The notes beneath the pieces were generated by a model. The model searched no databases. It had not been told where the DNA came from and was given only the letters and a program-made list of their open reading frames with translations. Below are positions 1 to 11,232 of a stretch of 64,000 nucleotides of DNA, one piece after another. Each line of letters starts with the position of its first letter. Positions within the stretch are counted from its first letter, which is position 1. Both the position numbers and the translations under genes were made by a program. The stretch spans positions 1,612,001 through 1,676,000 of the forward strand of contig JAGMVK010000010.1 of NCBI GenBank assembly GCA_020747065.1. The letters are read 5' to 3'. The DNA comes from Cadophora sp. MPI-SDFR-AT-0126. Lineage: Eukaryota; Ascomycota; Leotiomycetes; Helotiales; Ploettnerulaceae.

Positions 1-1673
1 GCGGTTGGTTCAGCTGGGATGAATACCCTCGTACAAGTTATACTTAAAGGTCTGCTTTGGATCTTCTCCCTGATAACTATTGGTTAACTGTTCCATAGAT
101 TCAGTGCCTGCTCGCCTGTTTACCATATGCTTGGGAGTTATTGAGATCACGGATGCTTCTGGAATGTTCTTAGGTAGTGGTCTTTTACCGCTGATTGCGA
201 AAGGCAGGTATCTACAGTAAGTTCAAGCTCATTTCATAACTTAGAAGGCATGCCAGTTTATCAACAACATGCTCACTGTTCCGACATGACATAGATACCT
301 GAACTTGCTGCTTGCAACGCTCGCCATCGTATCATTAATCTCAGCATACAGTCTCCGGTCGCCTGCAGAAGCTGTCGCCGACATGGGTGGCCCTCATCGA
401 GTGCAAATTGCTAATGGCGATCGCATTTCTGATGATCAGAATCATGCTTCATACAGAAGCATCGCGTTCTCGATCATGAAGCAAGTCGATTCTGCTGCGT
501 TGTTCTTGCTACCTTTCATTTCGGCAGTCTTTGCCCGGCTTTCGAGTGACGCATTTCTTACCGGACCACATTTGCAGATTTGGACGGCAGCTTCTCTTTT
601 AGTTTGCCTCGTTGCCGTATTTTGCTGGGCTGAATTTCGAGTTGTATCTTTTCCCATTGTCCCCAGATATTTCTTGACTATGAAACTCCCTCGCATCATA
701 CTTATCACTCAGGGGCTGGGAATGATGGCGATAAGTTCAGTACGACACGAAATCTGTTCAACTTGAATTCCTGACTGATTCAAATTTAGGTGTTGTACAT
801 CATGCCCTTTGAGGCAGAATTGAGCCCCAGCAAAAGTCGAAACTCAAACTCGGGCACTGTGCTGACCGCAAGCTACATCGGCGGGCCTATAGGAAGCTTA
901 ATTGGAGGCTTCGTGATCAAAAGATCCGGTCAATACAAGCTATGTATACTATGTGGGATCTTTGGGTGCTCGGTGATGTTTATTTGCCACGCTTTCACAT
1001 GGAATGGTGAGCTCTCGAGAAAGACCCACCTCTGCTCACAGTCGATCACTGACAATTAGTAGCCATCGATTCTGTACCGAGCCATGTCGCTATATTTATC
1101 CAGGGTGCCTTTTCAGATCTGTTCTGCAGCCCACTGGTATTCGCATTAATATCTTCCATGACAGGGAAAGGTTTGTTTTCAGATATTTGAATACGCTATG
1201 GTCTTTGTTAAACTCACATAGACCGAACTCGTATCATGGGCGTATACTTCCTACTTGAAAGCTTGGCTAGCCTTTTCGCTGTATCGATCTCCTCAGCCGT
1301 GGTAATCAGCTCTGTCACCGGCTGTCTTCGCAAAGAATTCGGCAATATGTCCGAAAACAGAGAAGTAAGTATAGAGCACTAGCCTCAAATCGAGATGTTA
1401 CTTAATCGCAGATTTAGATAGTCCAGAAAGCTCTTGAGAATATGGATTTCCTTTGGACATTGCCTCAAGAAAAGAGAGACCTTGTTCTTCGATGCTTTGA
1501 ACATGGCATGAAGAGGGGCTATTGTACGTCGGAGCCCTTTGAATTCCCTTTCAACATGACAGCTGATTTCGAATATAGTGGTTTCGCTATGTCTTGCGCT
1601 TGGAGCATTTTGTTTTGCTCTTCAGGTCAAACAACTGCCTGCTGACGAGGAGGAACATCAGACCATCACATAA
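1..1673 (+). CDS. MFS transporter, 5' end cut by window edge
   Basis: This is the C-terminal part of a major facilitator superfamily transporter in the plasma or vacuolar membrane. Six introns can be placed so that one reading frame runs from base 1 to the TAA at 1671-1673. Their donors lie near 50, 216, 739, 1010, 1169 and 1364, and a further one lies near 1528. Visible features are hydrophobic helices such as LLLATLAIVSLISAYSL, FLLPFISAVFARL and IWTAASLLVCLVAVF. The segment SYIGGPIGSLIGGFVIKRSG resembles the glycine-rich helix and basic loop of the 12-14 helix drug/basic-amino-acid families. A short hydrophilic tail rich in Glu ends the protein. Substrate is unknown. It lies tail to tail with the AsaB-like oxygenase at 1792, so it could export that pathway's product (inference). 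Intron positions are approximate to a few bases. Confidence 0.8.
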
Positions 1674-1791
1674 GTTAGTACACTCATGGAAAATGTTTGG
1701 CATAGATTATGAAACGCAAGGAACTAATATTCGATCATTTATAGTGGCGCTAGTGGCGCAGCTGGTTGTAGAACAGATCTTAGGCATCTGA

Positions 1792-2872
1792 TCAAACCCT
1801 ATTAAACACAATAATTCTCACCTCCACACTCTCTCTTGGCATGACATCAGCTGAGAAGTTCGGATCGGCGAAAGCAGCGTGAGCGCAGGCTGTATTGACT
1901 GTTAGTGAGCCTGCAGTTATGTGAAGAGGACCCAATCTTAGCTGACTATTCATAATTCCAGTCTCATTGAGTTGAGAATCGAAAGTGACGAAGAGAGTGA
2001 CCTCGTTCGGTTGTTGCTCGCTCAACCAATACCATGTTTGGTCGGGGTTATATTTTAGGTAGTAGATCTCGCCGGCGTAGAACGGCGAGACCCGATCTGC
2101 CTCGAGCAGATCGTCTTTTGAAACGCTTCTCGGGTCACAAAGAGCCAAGGGCGAGTCTCTGATGACAGCTAGTGGTTTCCACACACTACATAAAACTTAG
2201 CAATCACCTACTTCAATGAGAAACGAAGGAGAGAGGACTTGATAATTCTGACTCTGTAGCGCCCCGAGAGATACTTCTGAGACTCCTCCGCTGTCAAATG
2301 CCTCTTTATTCGATGATAGCCACCCGCTTTGGTGTGATCTGCACATGTTAGCTCTGAATTAGATCGAAGGACGAAGGGTAGTGCCCCAACCCATGTGCAC
2401 TGTGGTGACCGGGGGTGCTGGAATACTGTGGTCGTCTTCAAAATCTATGCCAGCAGCATAATTACTTGGAACGTTTTTCCGTAGCTTTACGTCGTCAGCG
2501 TGGCTTCGCTCCAAATGATCTTGTAGAGGTGCCGCAAACTCGGTAATCATAGCAGATGGTTCTCTCAGCCTCGAACATCGTCCGGACCAAGTCCGATGCC
2601 TCCGCCAAAAATGGCTTGCATGTTTCCTCATTGCCACGAGCTTCTGCTTGGAAGTCGTGGACAACGTGGCTGAAGCCCATGACATCGATGGACTCGCGAG
2701 ATTGTTCTCTCAGGTCTGTCACCGGAATACCGCCCACATTTTCAAACTCCAGGTTTGTCTTGTAGCCTTCGGGGAATTGAGACGAAGGCAGGGATGCAAA
2801 ATAGGGCTTTTCCGTTTTGTAAAGCGCCTTATCAGCAATGAACTGCATCGAAACGAGAGGTCTTGGGTCCAT
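1792..2872 (-). CDS. AsaB-like hydroxylase/desaturase (CmcJ/NvfI family), paralog 1
   Basis: Predicted non-heme iron oxygenase of the AsaB/CmcJ/NvfI family, whose known members act in fungal secondary metabolism (AsaB in aspergillic acid synthesis). Five exons join in frame: 2872-2540, 2484-2391, 2338-2239, 2185-1947 and 1889-1792, giving 287 residues, the usual family size. Family landmarks are ICYDYR at the end of exon 1, VHMDHT across the second splice, the IKRHLTAEE segment, WKPLAVIRDSPLALCD, WYWLSEQQPNEVTLF, CAHAAF and PRESVEVR. HMD plus the later CAH could form the His-x-Asp...His iron triad (inference). The first donor (GTTTGC) and the fourth donor (GTCAGC) are weak, so those joins are the least certain. 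Exons 3 and 4 have exactly the same lengths (100 and 239) as in the neighbour at 4614, which shows tandem duplication. Substrate unknown. Confidence 0.82.
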
Positions 2873-3374
2873 AGTGCGGTTTTGTGGGCGTTACTCGCTG
2901 GCTTGGGAGAAGAAATATACAATGTTGCGCAGTTGTAGCGATAATTTTTGAGCTTCTCTAGGTCACTGGTCACGAGGTTCAACTGCACGCTTAGGTTGGA
3001 ATCATATTATGATCAACAGTGAATGGATATACGAATAACGGAACTAATGCTAAGTTGGTCACAGAATATTATCAATATGGAACTCAGGATTAGATTTGGC
3101 ATTTTCGATGGCAAGAACTTTGTTATTCTCCTAAGAAATTACGTTGTAAACCTTCGAGGACAAGCCCCTCAGAACCCATTCATATGTAACGAGAGTATTT
3201 CTCAAAATTGTAGCACCTTCATCCCGAGTATTACGCATTCTCATATCCACCACCTTCAACCATAGTATTCCACTTCATCCTACATTCACCTGGGCTCCAG
3301 GCTGTACGAGCTGACTACGTATCAATATCAGTATGAGATCAAAGCGAATGATGCAATCCTCAGACCTGGGTTGT

Positions 3375-3887
3375 TTAACCACCGAGCCTTGTGTGCTGGT
3401 CCTTCTCCTCTTGAAGCCTGATATCGCCAAGGTTGTCGTCTGTGCTGCAGGCCGCCTTTTTCTGAGCAATTTCTGGTATGAACGACTTCCAGGGCTGGCT
3501 CTTGGACTGCTCGGCGCTGTTTTCAACTGAGGGAGAAAGTTCTTCCTCAAAGTGGTTGGACGTAGGCTCGAAAGGCATTTTCGGATTCAATGTTTGTGGT
3601 TCAGATGTCCAGGAGTACTATGAGGACTTGGAGAAAATGCAGCACGTAGACTTCGAGAAGATTCGATTGTCTTCTACAAAGTAGTCTGAGGAGGTGAGCA
3701 TTTCAACATCCCACGCTGGAGTGCTCTTCAATTTCTATCAAGAACCCGAGTTAGCAAGCAAAGTTACACCAGTAAACTTGGTGGACGGCCTGTCAACGCG
3801 CAATGGCCACTTTAGCCCTGAGGTTATTATTGGCTGTGGGGTGCAGATCAGAGATTGATCATGTGTCTCCTGAGACATCGCCCGACT
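3375..3887 (-). pseudogene. Possible decayed gene of unknown family
   Basis: The minus strand has two neighbouring protein-like segments. The first begins with ATG at 3887. The second runs from about 3740 to 3375 in a single frame apart from one in-frame TAG, and ends with a TAA. The distal part is acidic and polar (HFEEELSPSVENSAEQ). A 35-base stretch with a TGCTAAC branch-like motif lies between the segments, but it is short for an intron and the phase does not fit well. I do not recognise the family. It could be a broken regulator or a chance frame. Confidence 0.25.
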
Positions 3888-3990
3888 CATATGGGTCAAA
3901 AGAGCGTTGAGCCTCACTTATTGAAATCTGTCCAATAAATGCAAACGACATTATGCACGACGCCCGAAGAACTAGCCTCCAGATGAAACC

Positions 3991-4239
3991 CCACGGATAC
4001 GTGGTGCCAGAAGATAACGATTTCGGAAGCTATCCTTACTGTCATCAGTATGGGGCATGGTAAGGATCGGAAGGTTCTGGTTGGATCAATAAGTCGGTGT
4101 AACGAGCCTCGAGAATCCTACGGATACGTGGTGCCAAAGGATAGCGACTCCGATGTTATCTTTGCTGTTATCAATGCGGGGTAGAGTACTGTGAAATTGA
4201 ATCGGAAGGTTCTAGTTGGATCACTTACTCGGTGTGTAA
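3991..4239. repeat. Imperfect tandem direct repeat, two units
   Basis: Unit 1 (3991-4102) and unit 2 (4117-4239) share the start CGGATACGTGGTGCC, a middle ATCGGAAGGTTCT[G/A]GTTGGATCA and the end CTCGGTGTGTAA or GTCGGTGTAA. The start of unit 1 is a near-palindrome (CCACG-GATA-CGTGG). The units lie in the upstream region of paralog 1 and downstream of paralog 2. Confidence 0.7.
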
Positions 4240-4613
4240 ATTTGGACTGGCATAAGACAAGAACCGTGCGTGGGGTTGATGTACGTACGGAAGTAAAGCC
4301 AATATTACGGAAGGCTGACCCCGCATCTGATCAGCCCATAATCTGATTCCCAGATGGTTGCACAAAGCTAACCATGCTTCCAAGGCAGGCCTGAGAATGG
4401 GGGTTGCTTCGAGCCGATACTGGGCATGGAATCACTCATGTCCTGTGATAGCCCTGTTGGAGAGGCAGTTCAGCGACGCCTTCAAAGCAGGGAACCGAAG
4501 CTAACAACACGTTCGTGGCCAAGCATTGGTTAAGGTGTCAATATCGAGCCTGATTATGATTTAAGCTTATGAAGGTAGGAAATTGTTGAATGTCCTGAAG
4601 AAATAAACCCCTG

Positions 4614-5741
4614 TCAATTGCCCTCGGTCAACCTGTTTATAACAATAGCTCGAACTTCTACGCTTTGTCTTGGGTGCGAGTTCAATTGAATAGTGGGATC
4701 AAGAAAAGCCGCGTGCGCACAATCTAAAAGTCAACTCAGTTATGTGTTGGAAAACTTTCAGTGGAGTTCGGTCTAATTTTCTTACATTTTGTGTCTGATT
4801 GCTCCGTGGCGTGGGAGTCAAACTGCAGGAATAGGGTGGCCTCGTCTGGCATCTGATTGCTTAACCAATACCATCGCATATCTGAATGGTACCGAACCCA
4901 GCAATTCTCTTTTAAAGTGGAAGGTGTCACAAGATCCCCAGGCACAAGAGAGGATCTTGGAATTGTCCTTGAATCGCAGAGAGCCAGCGGGCACTCTTTG
5001 ACAACTCTCAAGGGTCGCCACATACTGTACAAACGTTAGCGTAAGCAACGTTAAGGCAACTTGAGGCGCACTTTATTATCCTCATCCGATACTTCCCCGA
5101 CATATACTCTGCCGCTTCATCCGCGGTCAGATGACGCTTAATCCGGAGGGGACCATCGGATCGCGAGTTATCTGACAGTGCATAAGAAGTATGCCCGATA
5201 GTAGGAGAGACCTCGCTTACCCATATGGACAATTGTAGCCGGAAGTCCTGCAATTTTCGAAACAGCTTTGTATGGAACCGACGAGATATTGTGGCGTTTC
5301 TGTGCCAATTAGCGGACGTCATGAAAATGATTCAAAACCACATACGACAATGTCATAGCAGATGACACGATCAGCCCCCAATCTGGCCTGTAGGAAGTTG
5401 ACACACTCTTGAGCATATTCCATGGAGGCTTCATCGCTGTCGTTTACCACAGACGAAAAGCTGTGAGTGACCCACTCAAAAGAGTTCTCCTCCAAGGTGA
5501 AATTGGTCTCCTGCCCTCTGCCATCTGTGATAGGAATGTCGTTGTGCAGGTCCACTTCAATATTGCTCTGCTTCTCAATGTCGAGTTCTGGCATCTCGGA
5601 GATGATATAAGGCTTCTCACTATCGAAGCGAGAGTTGGCGGAGATAAATGCTAATGAGACGAGTTTGGACATGGTGACCCTGAGATTCTTCACAGATGAC
5701 AATGAAGATGATGGTGAAATCTTGGAGGGGGTGAAGTCCAT
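4614..5741 (-). CDS. AsaB-like hydroxylase/desaturase (CmcJ/NvfI family), paralog 2
   Basis: Second AsaB-like non-heme iron oxygenase, 307 residues from five exons: 5741-5346, 5299-5221, 5171-5072, 5024-4786 and 4723-4614. All four introns have GT-AG ends and all four fall at the same places as in paralog 1. Landmarks are RVICYDIV, IVHMDNS, LRIKRHLTADEAAEYMSGKY, MWRPLRVVKECPLALCD, RWYWLSNQMPDEATLFLQFD, YCAHAAF and PRQSVEVR. The HMD...CAH pattern keeps a possible 2-His-1-carboxylate iron site (inference). The N-terminus is about 20 residues longer than in paralog 1, and a second Met lies at residue 24. Only 65 bp separate its ATG from the stop of the upstream minus-strand gene at 5807. Product and substrate are unknown; secondary metabolism is likely from the family. 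Confidence 0.87.
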
Positions 5742-5806
5742 TTACGTCCCGCATAAGACGGGTGATAGATAATTGGACGGTAAATAGGGCCGGTTTTGTC
5801 AAGACC

Positions 5807-7423
5807 CTAGGCAGTTGGTGCAGCCTTGAGCTGTCGAATGGAGACTGCCAGGGCGGCAATTGCCAAGAGAGTTTGAAGCATAGTGAACACAAGTGTTACC
5901 GCAGCAAATATTACAACGGCCCAGAATGTATACCATTGAAAGGGAGATCGGAAATCCCGCCACACGTGCCGAAATTTTGTCGGACTTTGTCGAAGACTGA
6001 AAGCTTCAAGCTTCAACAGTCGAGCACCGAGAACCGGAAAATCAAGATTCTTGCTATACACATCTTGCTCTTGAAGATCTCCATGCACGTCCCGAGCCGA
6101 ATCGGGCCATATGTCGTGAGGAACTAATACATGCAGTTCTGAGCACGCTTTAGTGCATAAAACCCGAAGTAAGGGATCGGTAGAGAAGTTTGAATCGGCG
6201 ATAGCCGAAAGGGAAGCTCCATGCTGAACAGCAGTAGCACTGCGAGTAGAATCGAACAGATCCCGTGATTTTCGATCCTGTCCAAAAATCACCCGATAAG
6301 AGAGGATGATTTCCCTTCTTAATGATGTTGCAGCGTAATTTTTGGCTTCTTTGGTTGAAAATTCCTTGTTGCTTGTGTCATCAAAGTAATCCTCTAGTAT
6401 TCTTCGGAATTGCATGTCAGTTTGAAACAGCAAATTTAGCATTGGCACGCACCTCTCCCATAGAGTCTCTCCATCTTCAGAAAGTATGCCCAATGCACAA
6501 ACAGTCGGCATGGAAAACAGAAATAGTGTTCGCGTCAAAGCGTTGAATTCAAGGTGGCTCCCTATCGAATCTGTCCATGCAATCCTAACTTTCCCAACAG
6601 TTGTCAAAACCGAATAACTCAATGTTGAAGTATGAATGAGATCTGCTGGGCTATCTGGAGGTGAAACAGGACTGTAAATCTCCAAATTGAACTCTGGAAG
6701 TAGATTTCTGAATCCGTGGAGTAGTCTTCCCACGGGCCGCGTGCTTTCCGAACTGAGGTTTCTGTTTGTAGTTATGGCTGCCTTCCTCCTTTCATGAGAT
6801 AAAATCATGCCGTAGCAGTCCTTTGTGGGCTCCAAGGTTGGTTTGAACAGCATGGTCAGTATGCTCAAGGCTGCAAATACGGCCAGACGGAGACTCGCTT
6901 TGTCTTCCAATGGAAGTCCGGAAGTCGGAGCGACATGATAGTTGGCACAGAGACCCGATACTACAATATCAATGCTATTGGCCGCATTGTCTTTGGTAAG
7001 ATGTGCGATGAGAGTCAACAATGTCCACAACATTCTGGTTGTAGCAGCTGTGTCTACATCGAGGCCAAGCGCCCGGAGTGCCGGGTGAAAGTAGATGGTC
7101 GAGAATGTTTGAATGCGCAGGTCAACGAATTGGATATATATCGAGGGATCAAGGGCCCGATACTTGATATGTTCCACAGGGGCAGTCCCGAAGAGCTCGC
7201 GGAGCAAGGCCTCGCATGCTTGCCTTTGTCGTTCAAGCTCTTCCTCTTCTGCTGCCTTTTGGCGATCCAACCCCGCCGTCCTCTGTCTTCGGGCACGGGA
7301 GAAAGAGCATGACACGCGCTTGGGTCTATCACGCGCAGGGAGAGTCGCTGGGGGTTGCATCTCACGGCTTCGGTTCGCCCCACCTGGATACGGATCTGGG
7401 CCAGAATCTTGAGCGCCTGTCAT
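5807..7423 (-). CDS. Uncharacterised fungal protein with C-terminal membrane helices
   Basis: Single-exon 538-residue protein. The first 70 residues are charged: a basic RDRPKRVSCSFSRARRQR segment, then a Glu/Arg-rich stretch that could form a coiled coil. The middle is globular and contains HLEFNALTRTLFLFSMPTVC, a pattern I associate with a large family of unnamed ascomycete proteins that share a C-terminal membrane anchor. The end has RSPFQWYTFW followed by about 35 hydrophobic residues (roughly 495-530), enough for one long or two short helices, and a short basic tail. No catalytic motif was seen. The promoter side faces the amidase gene (485 bp shared region). Function unknown; association with the oxygenases rests on proximity only. 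Confidence 0.75.
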   Translation of the reverse strand: MTGAQDSGPDPYPGGANRSREMQPPATLPARDRPKRVSCSFSRARRQRTAGLDRQKAAEEEELERQRQACEALLRELFGTAPVEHIKYRALDPSIYIQFVDLRIQTFSTIYFHPALRALGLDVDTAATTRMLWTLLTLIAHLTKDNAANSIDIVVSGLCANYHVAPTSGLPLEDKASLRLAVFAALSILTMLFKPTLEPTKDCYGMILSHERRKAAITTNRNLSSESTRPVGRLLHGFRNLLPEFNLEIYSPVSPPDSPADLIHTSTLSYSVLTTVGKVRIAWTDSIGSHLEFNALTRTLFLFSMPTVCALGILSEDGETLWERCVPMLNLLFQTDMQFRRILEDYFDDTSNKEFSTKEAKNYAATSLRREIILSYRVIFGQDRKSRDLFDSTRSATAVQHGASLSAIADSNFSTDPLLRVLCTKACSELHVLVPHDIWPDSARDVHGDLQEQDVYSKNLDFPVLGARLLKLEAFSLRQSPTKFRHVWRDFRSPFQWYTFWAVVIFAAVTLVFTMLQTLLAIAALAVSIRQLKAAPTA

Positions 7424-7908
7424 TACACTCGCTGCTCATGAAGCGTACCTTCCTTCCTTCCTTCCTTACATCCGTACGGAGTGTCCGTGGTTGAGTTGAG
7501 CGGGTGGAAAGAACAAGAACAAGAACAAGAACAAGAAGACAAAGCTTCCGATGAAGTAGTACTAGGTGCTGGCTTATTTGTTTATTCATTAACACGCCAT
7601 GGCGTACCCCCAACCCGCCGGGCACACACAGAGAGGAGCCAAGGCAGCTGAGGTTAATGTGTTGTTTTGTGTTGGGCAGGGGCTGACAGGGCTGATAGAC
7701 AGGGCAGACAGGGCAGACAGCCAACGTGCGTCGCTCCGGCCCGCCTCACTGGTTGGTCTGGTCTATCTCCGTCCCACATTGCGACCTCTCCCTCCTCACA
7801 CTAACTTCCTCGTTCCTCTACTCCTGTTCCACCCACCCCTCTGCCGCGACTCCTTCCTCATCAACCAGTTTGCTGCTTGATAAACTTCTTATCTATTGTG
7901 GCTTGGCC
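7424..7908. promoter_or_regulatory. Divergent promoter region with simple repeats
   Basis: 485 bp between the start codons of the membrane-anchored protein (minus) and the amidase (plus). It holds a (CTTC)n run near 7448-7466, an (ACAAGA)n run near 7511-7540 and three copies of ACAGGGCAG near 7686-7715. No specific factor site can be claimed. Confidence 0.45.
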
Positions 7909-10028
7909 ATGAGACGTCTTGGTCTGTTCGTTCAAGCAATTCTGACGCCATCACTTGTTGCCGCTAAGCCATCAGGCCGAACATCGTTGGCCGCCTCTGT
8001 CACCAACAATCGTACCTTTTTTGGCTGGCCCATCTCTATCACCACGAACTCATCACAACTGTCAGAATTTTCAACAATGCACAGTATCGACCCGGTCTTG
8101 GCTACGGCCACGGAATTGCAATCCCACCTAGAAAATGGGTCCGTTACGAGTGCCCAGCTGGTCGACATCTATCTGACGCAGATTGAGCACCACAATCTCG
8201 TTGGGCGTCAGCTTCGCGCCCTTGCCAGTGTGCCGTCGAGGGATATTCTTCTTGAAAGAGCAGAAATGCTCGACATGGAACGAGCCTCTGGGAAGACGAG
8301 AGGGCCATTTCATGGTATTCCCATCACATTGAAGGTTGGCGCTCCCGTGAAGATCGCATCGACCAAATCAGTGATGACAGTGCGGTTAGGATGCAATTAT
8401 CACTGAGCCGGCGTTAGGGATGAGCACCGAGGTGGGTTCTTATGTCTTCCGAGACGCGATTGCTAAGAAGAACGCCGAACTTGTGAACATGGTGAGACCA
8501 GAGTACTACCCCGGGCAGTCTCACGGCTGCTAATAGACGCCTCAGCTTTTGGCCAAAGGCCTGATCATCATTGGAAAAGCAAGTTTGACAGTACGCTGCC
8601 CCCACAACTTTTTTGAAACGATGCTGATGCTGCGCAGGAATTTTGTGGTCAAAAGTATTGAGGTCTTTTTTCTTATGAGCGAAATTCCAGCCGTTGACTT
8701 CTCCAGGGGCGAGGGTGTGAAAACAGGATGGTCAGCTACTAATGGCCAAGCTCAATCAGCCTATGTCAAGGGAGGGGCTTCCAAAAGTGACTTGATATAT
8801 GGATATACGGTCAGTACGATCAATCAAGCAATCCTCTCAGAACGTTATTCCTGAGATTTTCTGTCCTTCTAGACTCCTGGAGGCTCGTCATCCGGCTCCG
8901 CGATTGGAATATCCGCTGGCTTCACACCACTTTCCATTGGGACAGAGAATGATGGATCAGCTATCAGTCCTGCAAATAGAGCGGGACTATACGCCCTTAA
9001 ACTGACGCACGGAAGCGCTCCCACAGATGGTGTTTTCCGGCTCAGCTCCCACATGGATTGTTTGGCAGGAATGGCTAAATCCACAGCCGATTTAGCACTT
9101 CTACTGGAAATGATGCTCACTGATGAAGCCAGACAGCATCTACCCCCAGGAGGATTTAAGTCTTCGTTGGTTGGAGATTGGAAAGACCTCTCTGTGGGCT
9201 TCGTCGATCCGTCTCTCTGGCGACTGCCAGCAGGAATCTGCCCCGAGGATGAGGAGGCAGTCGCGCAGCAGGAGGCAGCCATCCATGCTGCCATGAAAAA
9301 AATTGCTGATCTAGGAGCACGCGTGGAATACCCAGTGCTGCTTCCCCCTCCTGGAGATTTCGATCTCGAATCAATCTTAGGTACGTAACGTATAATCGCA
9401 GATCCAATCCCATATTTAATGTGACTTCTGTAGATTATGAGTTCGCGGGAATGTTTCACGACTTTGCCGACCGTTTCCAGAAACCAAAGGCCAAAAACCT
9501 CCAAGAATTGATAGCTTTCAATAAAGAGCATGCCGATCTGGAGCTCCCGGAGGGTAAGTCGTTGGATGCCGTTCCAAGGTAATGCAAATCAAGAAAGCTG
9601 ATACACTAAAGAATACCCGTCTCAGTCGTATTTAGAATTTGCTCTTCATCCACAGATTGATCACGATCAGTACGTCAAAGACAAAGCTAGTATGAGGCAA
9701 TTGGGTGGGCCCGATGGAATTGATCGAGCCATGAAGGAACACCAGGTCGATGTCATAATCGCGCCCTCGAACAGTCCCGTATCTAGTATCAGTGCCGCAG
9801 CAGGTAAGACGATTCAAAAATCCTTATTCACTTTCTAAGTCTTGCACAGGGTATCCTATTGCTACTGTTCCACTTGGTATCATAGACAAGTACAAGGTGC
9901 CTTTTGGGATTTCAGTCATATCCACAGCCTTTGCAGAAGTCAAATTGTTGAAATTCATGAGCGCATTTGAGGCAACTTTTCCGAAAATACCACCTCCCCC
10001 AATACAGGAAGAGCAGGCGTCCCTTTAG
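7909..10028 (+). CDS. Amidase-signature family amidase
   Basis: Amide hydrolase of the amidase signature family. Nine exons join in frame. Catalytic landmarks are all present: the Lys in GPFHGIPITLKD (across intron 1), the Ser in TPGGSSSGSAIG and the nucleophile Ser in GTENDGSAISPANRAGLYALK. Other family segments are EPALGMSTEVGSY, AKGLIIIGKASLTEFCG and, near the end, VDVIIAPSNSPVSS and GYPIATVPLG. I chose the ATG at 7909 because MRRLGLFVQAILTPSLVAAK looks like a signal peptide; an in-frame ATG at 7726 would only add low-complexity residues. The Thr in ALKLTHGS replaces the usual KPT context, and one Lys-Pro is missing there, so activity is likely but not certain. Substrate unknown: it could release or recycle an amide in the neighbouring oxygenase pathway (inference). 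Confidence 0.85.
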
Positions 10029-11232
10029 ATCTGATCGTAATCAGCCTCCAAGCGCTAGGATAGATTTATTGCTATCTACAAATTCAGAGTCTGGCTAGAA
10101 CGCAATGCTAAAACTATCTTGTGCTGTCTCAATCAAAAATCATCACAGTCTTCTAATTTTTGCTCCTGGGACCTATCCAAATGAACATCGCACTATGCAT
10201 CTAACTCTATCGAGTCCCTGGGTTTATATGCGCTGCTACAACGTACCGGGCTAGGCATTCACTTATGATATCGTGCTTCGAGTAGGAAATTGCTAAGAAA
10301 GGGTGCGCTGTAGACGAACTTGGGCAGAGTCAAATCACAGAGAGCCTCATACTGTGGGGGAAAGTAACATTAGCTGAACGGCGCGCTCCACTGGGCTTCT
10401 CGCTGAATCAGAACAATTGCTCGCAGTACACACATGCGAGTGTAATCGATCTCAAAGCAATTAGACAGGTCCGAAATTTCGACTTGTATCTGGTGTGAGA
10501 CCCATGAAACGTCTAGTAGCACTGGCAAAGACCGAATGATCAGTTCTGGACGACGTCGGAAGCCTCCGTCAAGCTGACCGGGTTACTCAAGTAACACGCC
10601 ACTGCAATGCATGTTGCTCTCCCAGGCTCAGGAGGATCACTAATGCCGAATGGTAAGCACATTCACAGAAAAGTCTAGCCCATGTAAGACGTAAATATGC
10701 TATTAAGACGTTGAATTGCCCAAAGATCCATACCTGTCGACGGCAGGTGAAGATATCCAAGACGCTGGAACAGGTCCGAACGCCGCTCGAGAACGAATTT
10801 CGTGGCGTGGCTTGACTGGCCCTTGAGCAGGCTGTGCAGCAGGATACTAACGCCCAGCTGCGACCAAAAAGGTGAGCTAGCTATCTTCAGAAAGTACAAA
10901 TGGCGAGGCTGCCATGGTGACGATTGGACTGTGCCGGGTTGCCTCGCATTGGGCGTTCTTCTCGGCTGATAAGCAGTCACATCCTTTGGCAACCCCTCCC
11001 GGCTGCTGTCATAACGGCCGACTCTACCACCTACTCCTTAGCTCTCCTTTCCTTTACCACTTGATCTGAATGAAGAGCGATGCCGCCAAATCCAACAGCA
11101 AATGCGACGGTCCTCCCAGTGAGGTCACAGACCGTGATGACCTCTTCTAATTCGTAAGCCGGTAGACTATCCACTTCTTCACATAAGTCGTGTCTAACCA
11201 AGTGTGACGTCGCCAGCGACGAGATTAATTCT
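10029..11232. other. Intergenic, no gene seen
   Basis: About 1.2 kb. One 105-codon minus-strand frame (10675-10992) lacks any family signal and has a composition typical of a chance frame. Nothing else was recognised. Confidence 0.5.

Larger units (their letters stand above)
2873..4613. other. Intergenic region between the two AsaB-like genes
   Basis: About 1.7 kb with no intact gene. On the minus strand, 3887-3375 has gene-like reading frames that are not open throughout. An ATG-led stretch starts near 3887 (MSRAMSQETHDQS). A second stretch contains STPAWDVEML. It is broken by one TAG and continues into a 71-codon frame starting MNPKMPFEPTSNHFEEE that ends at 3375. This may be a decayed gene, family not recognised. 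Imperfect tandem repeats occupy 3991-4239. Nothing was recognised at 4240-4613. Confidence 0.4.
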
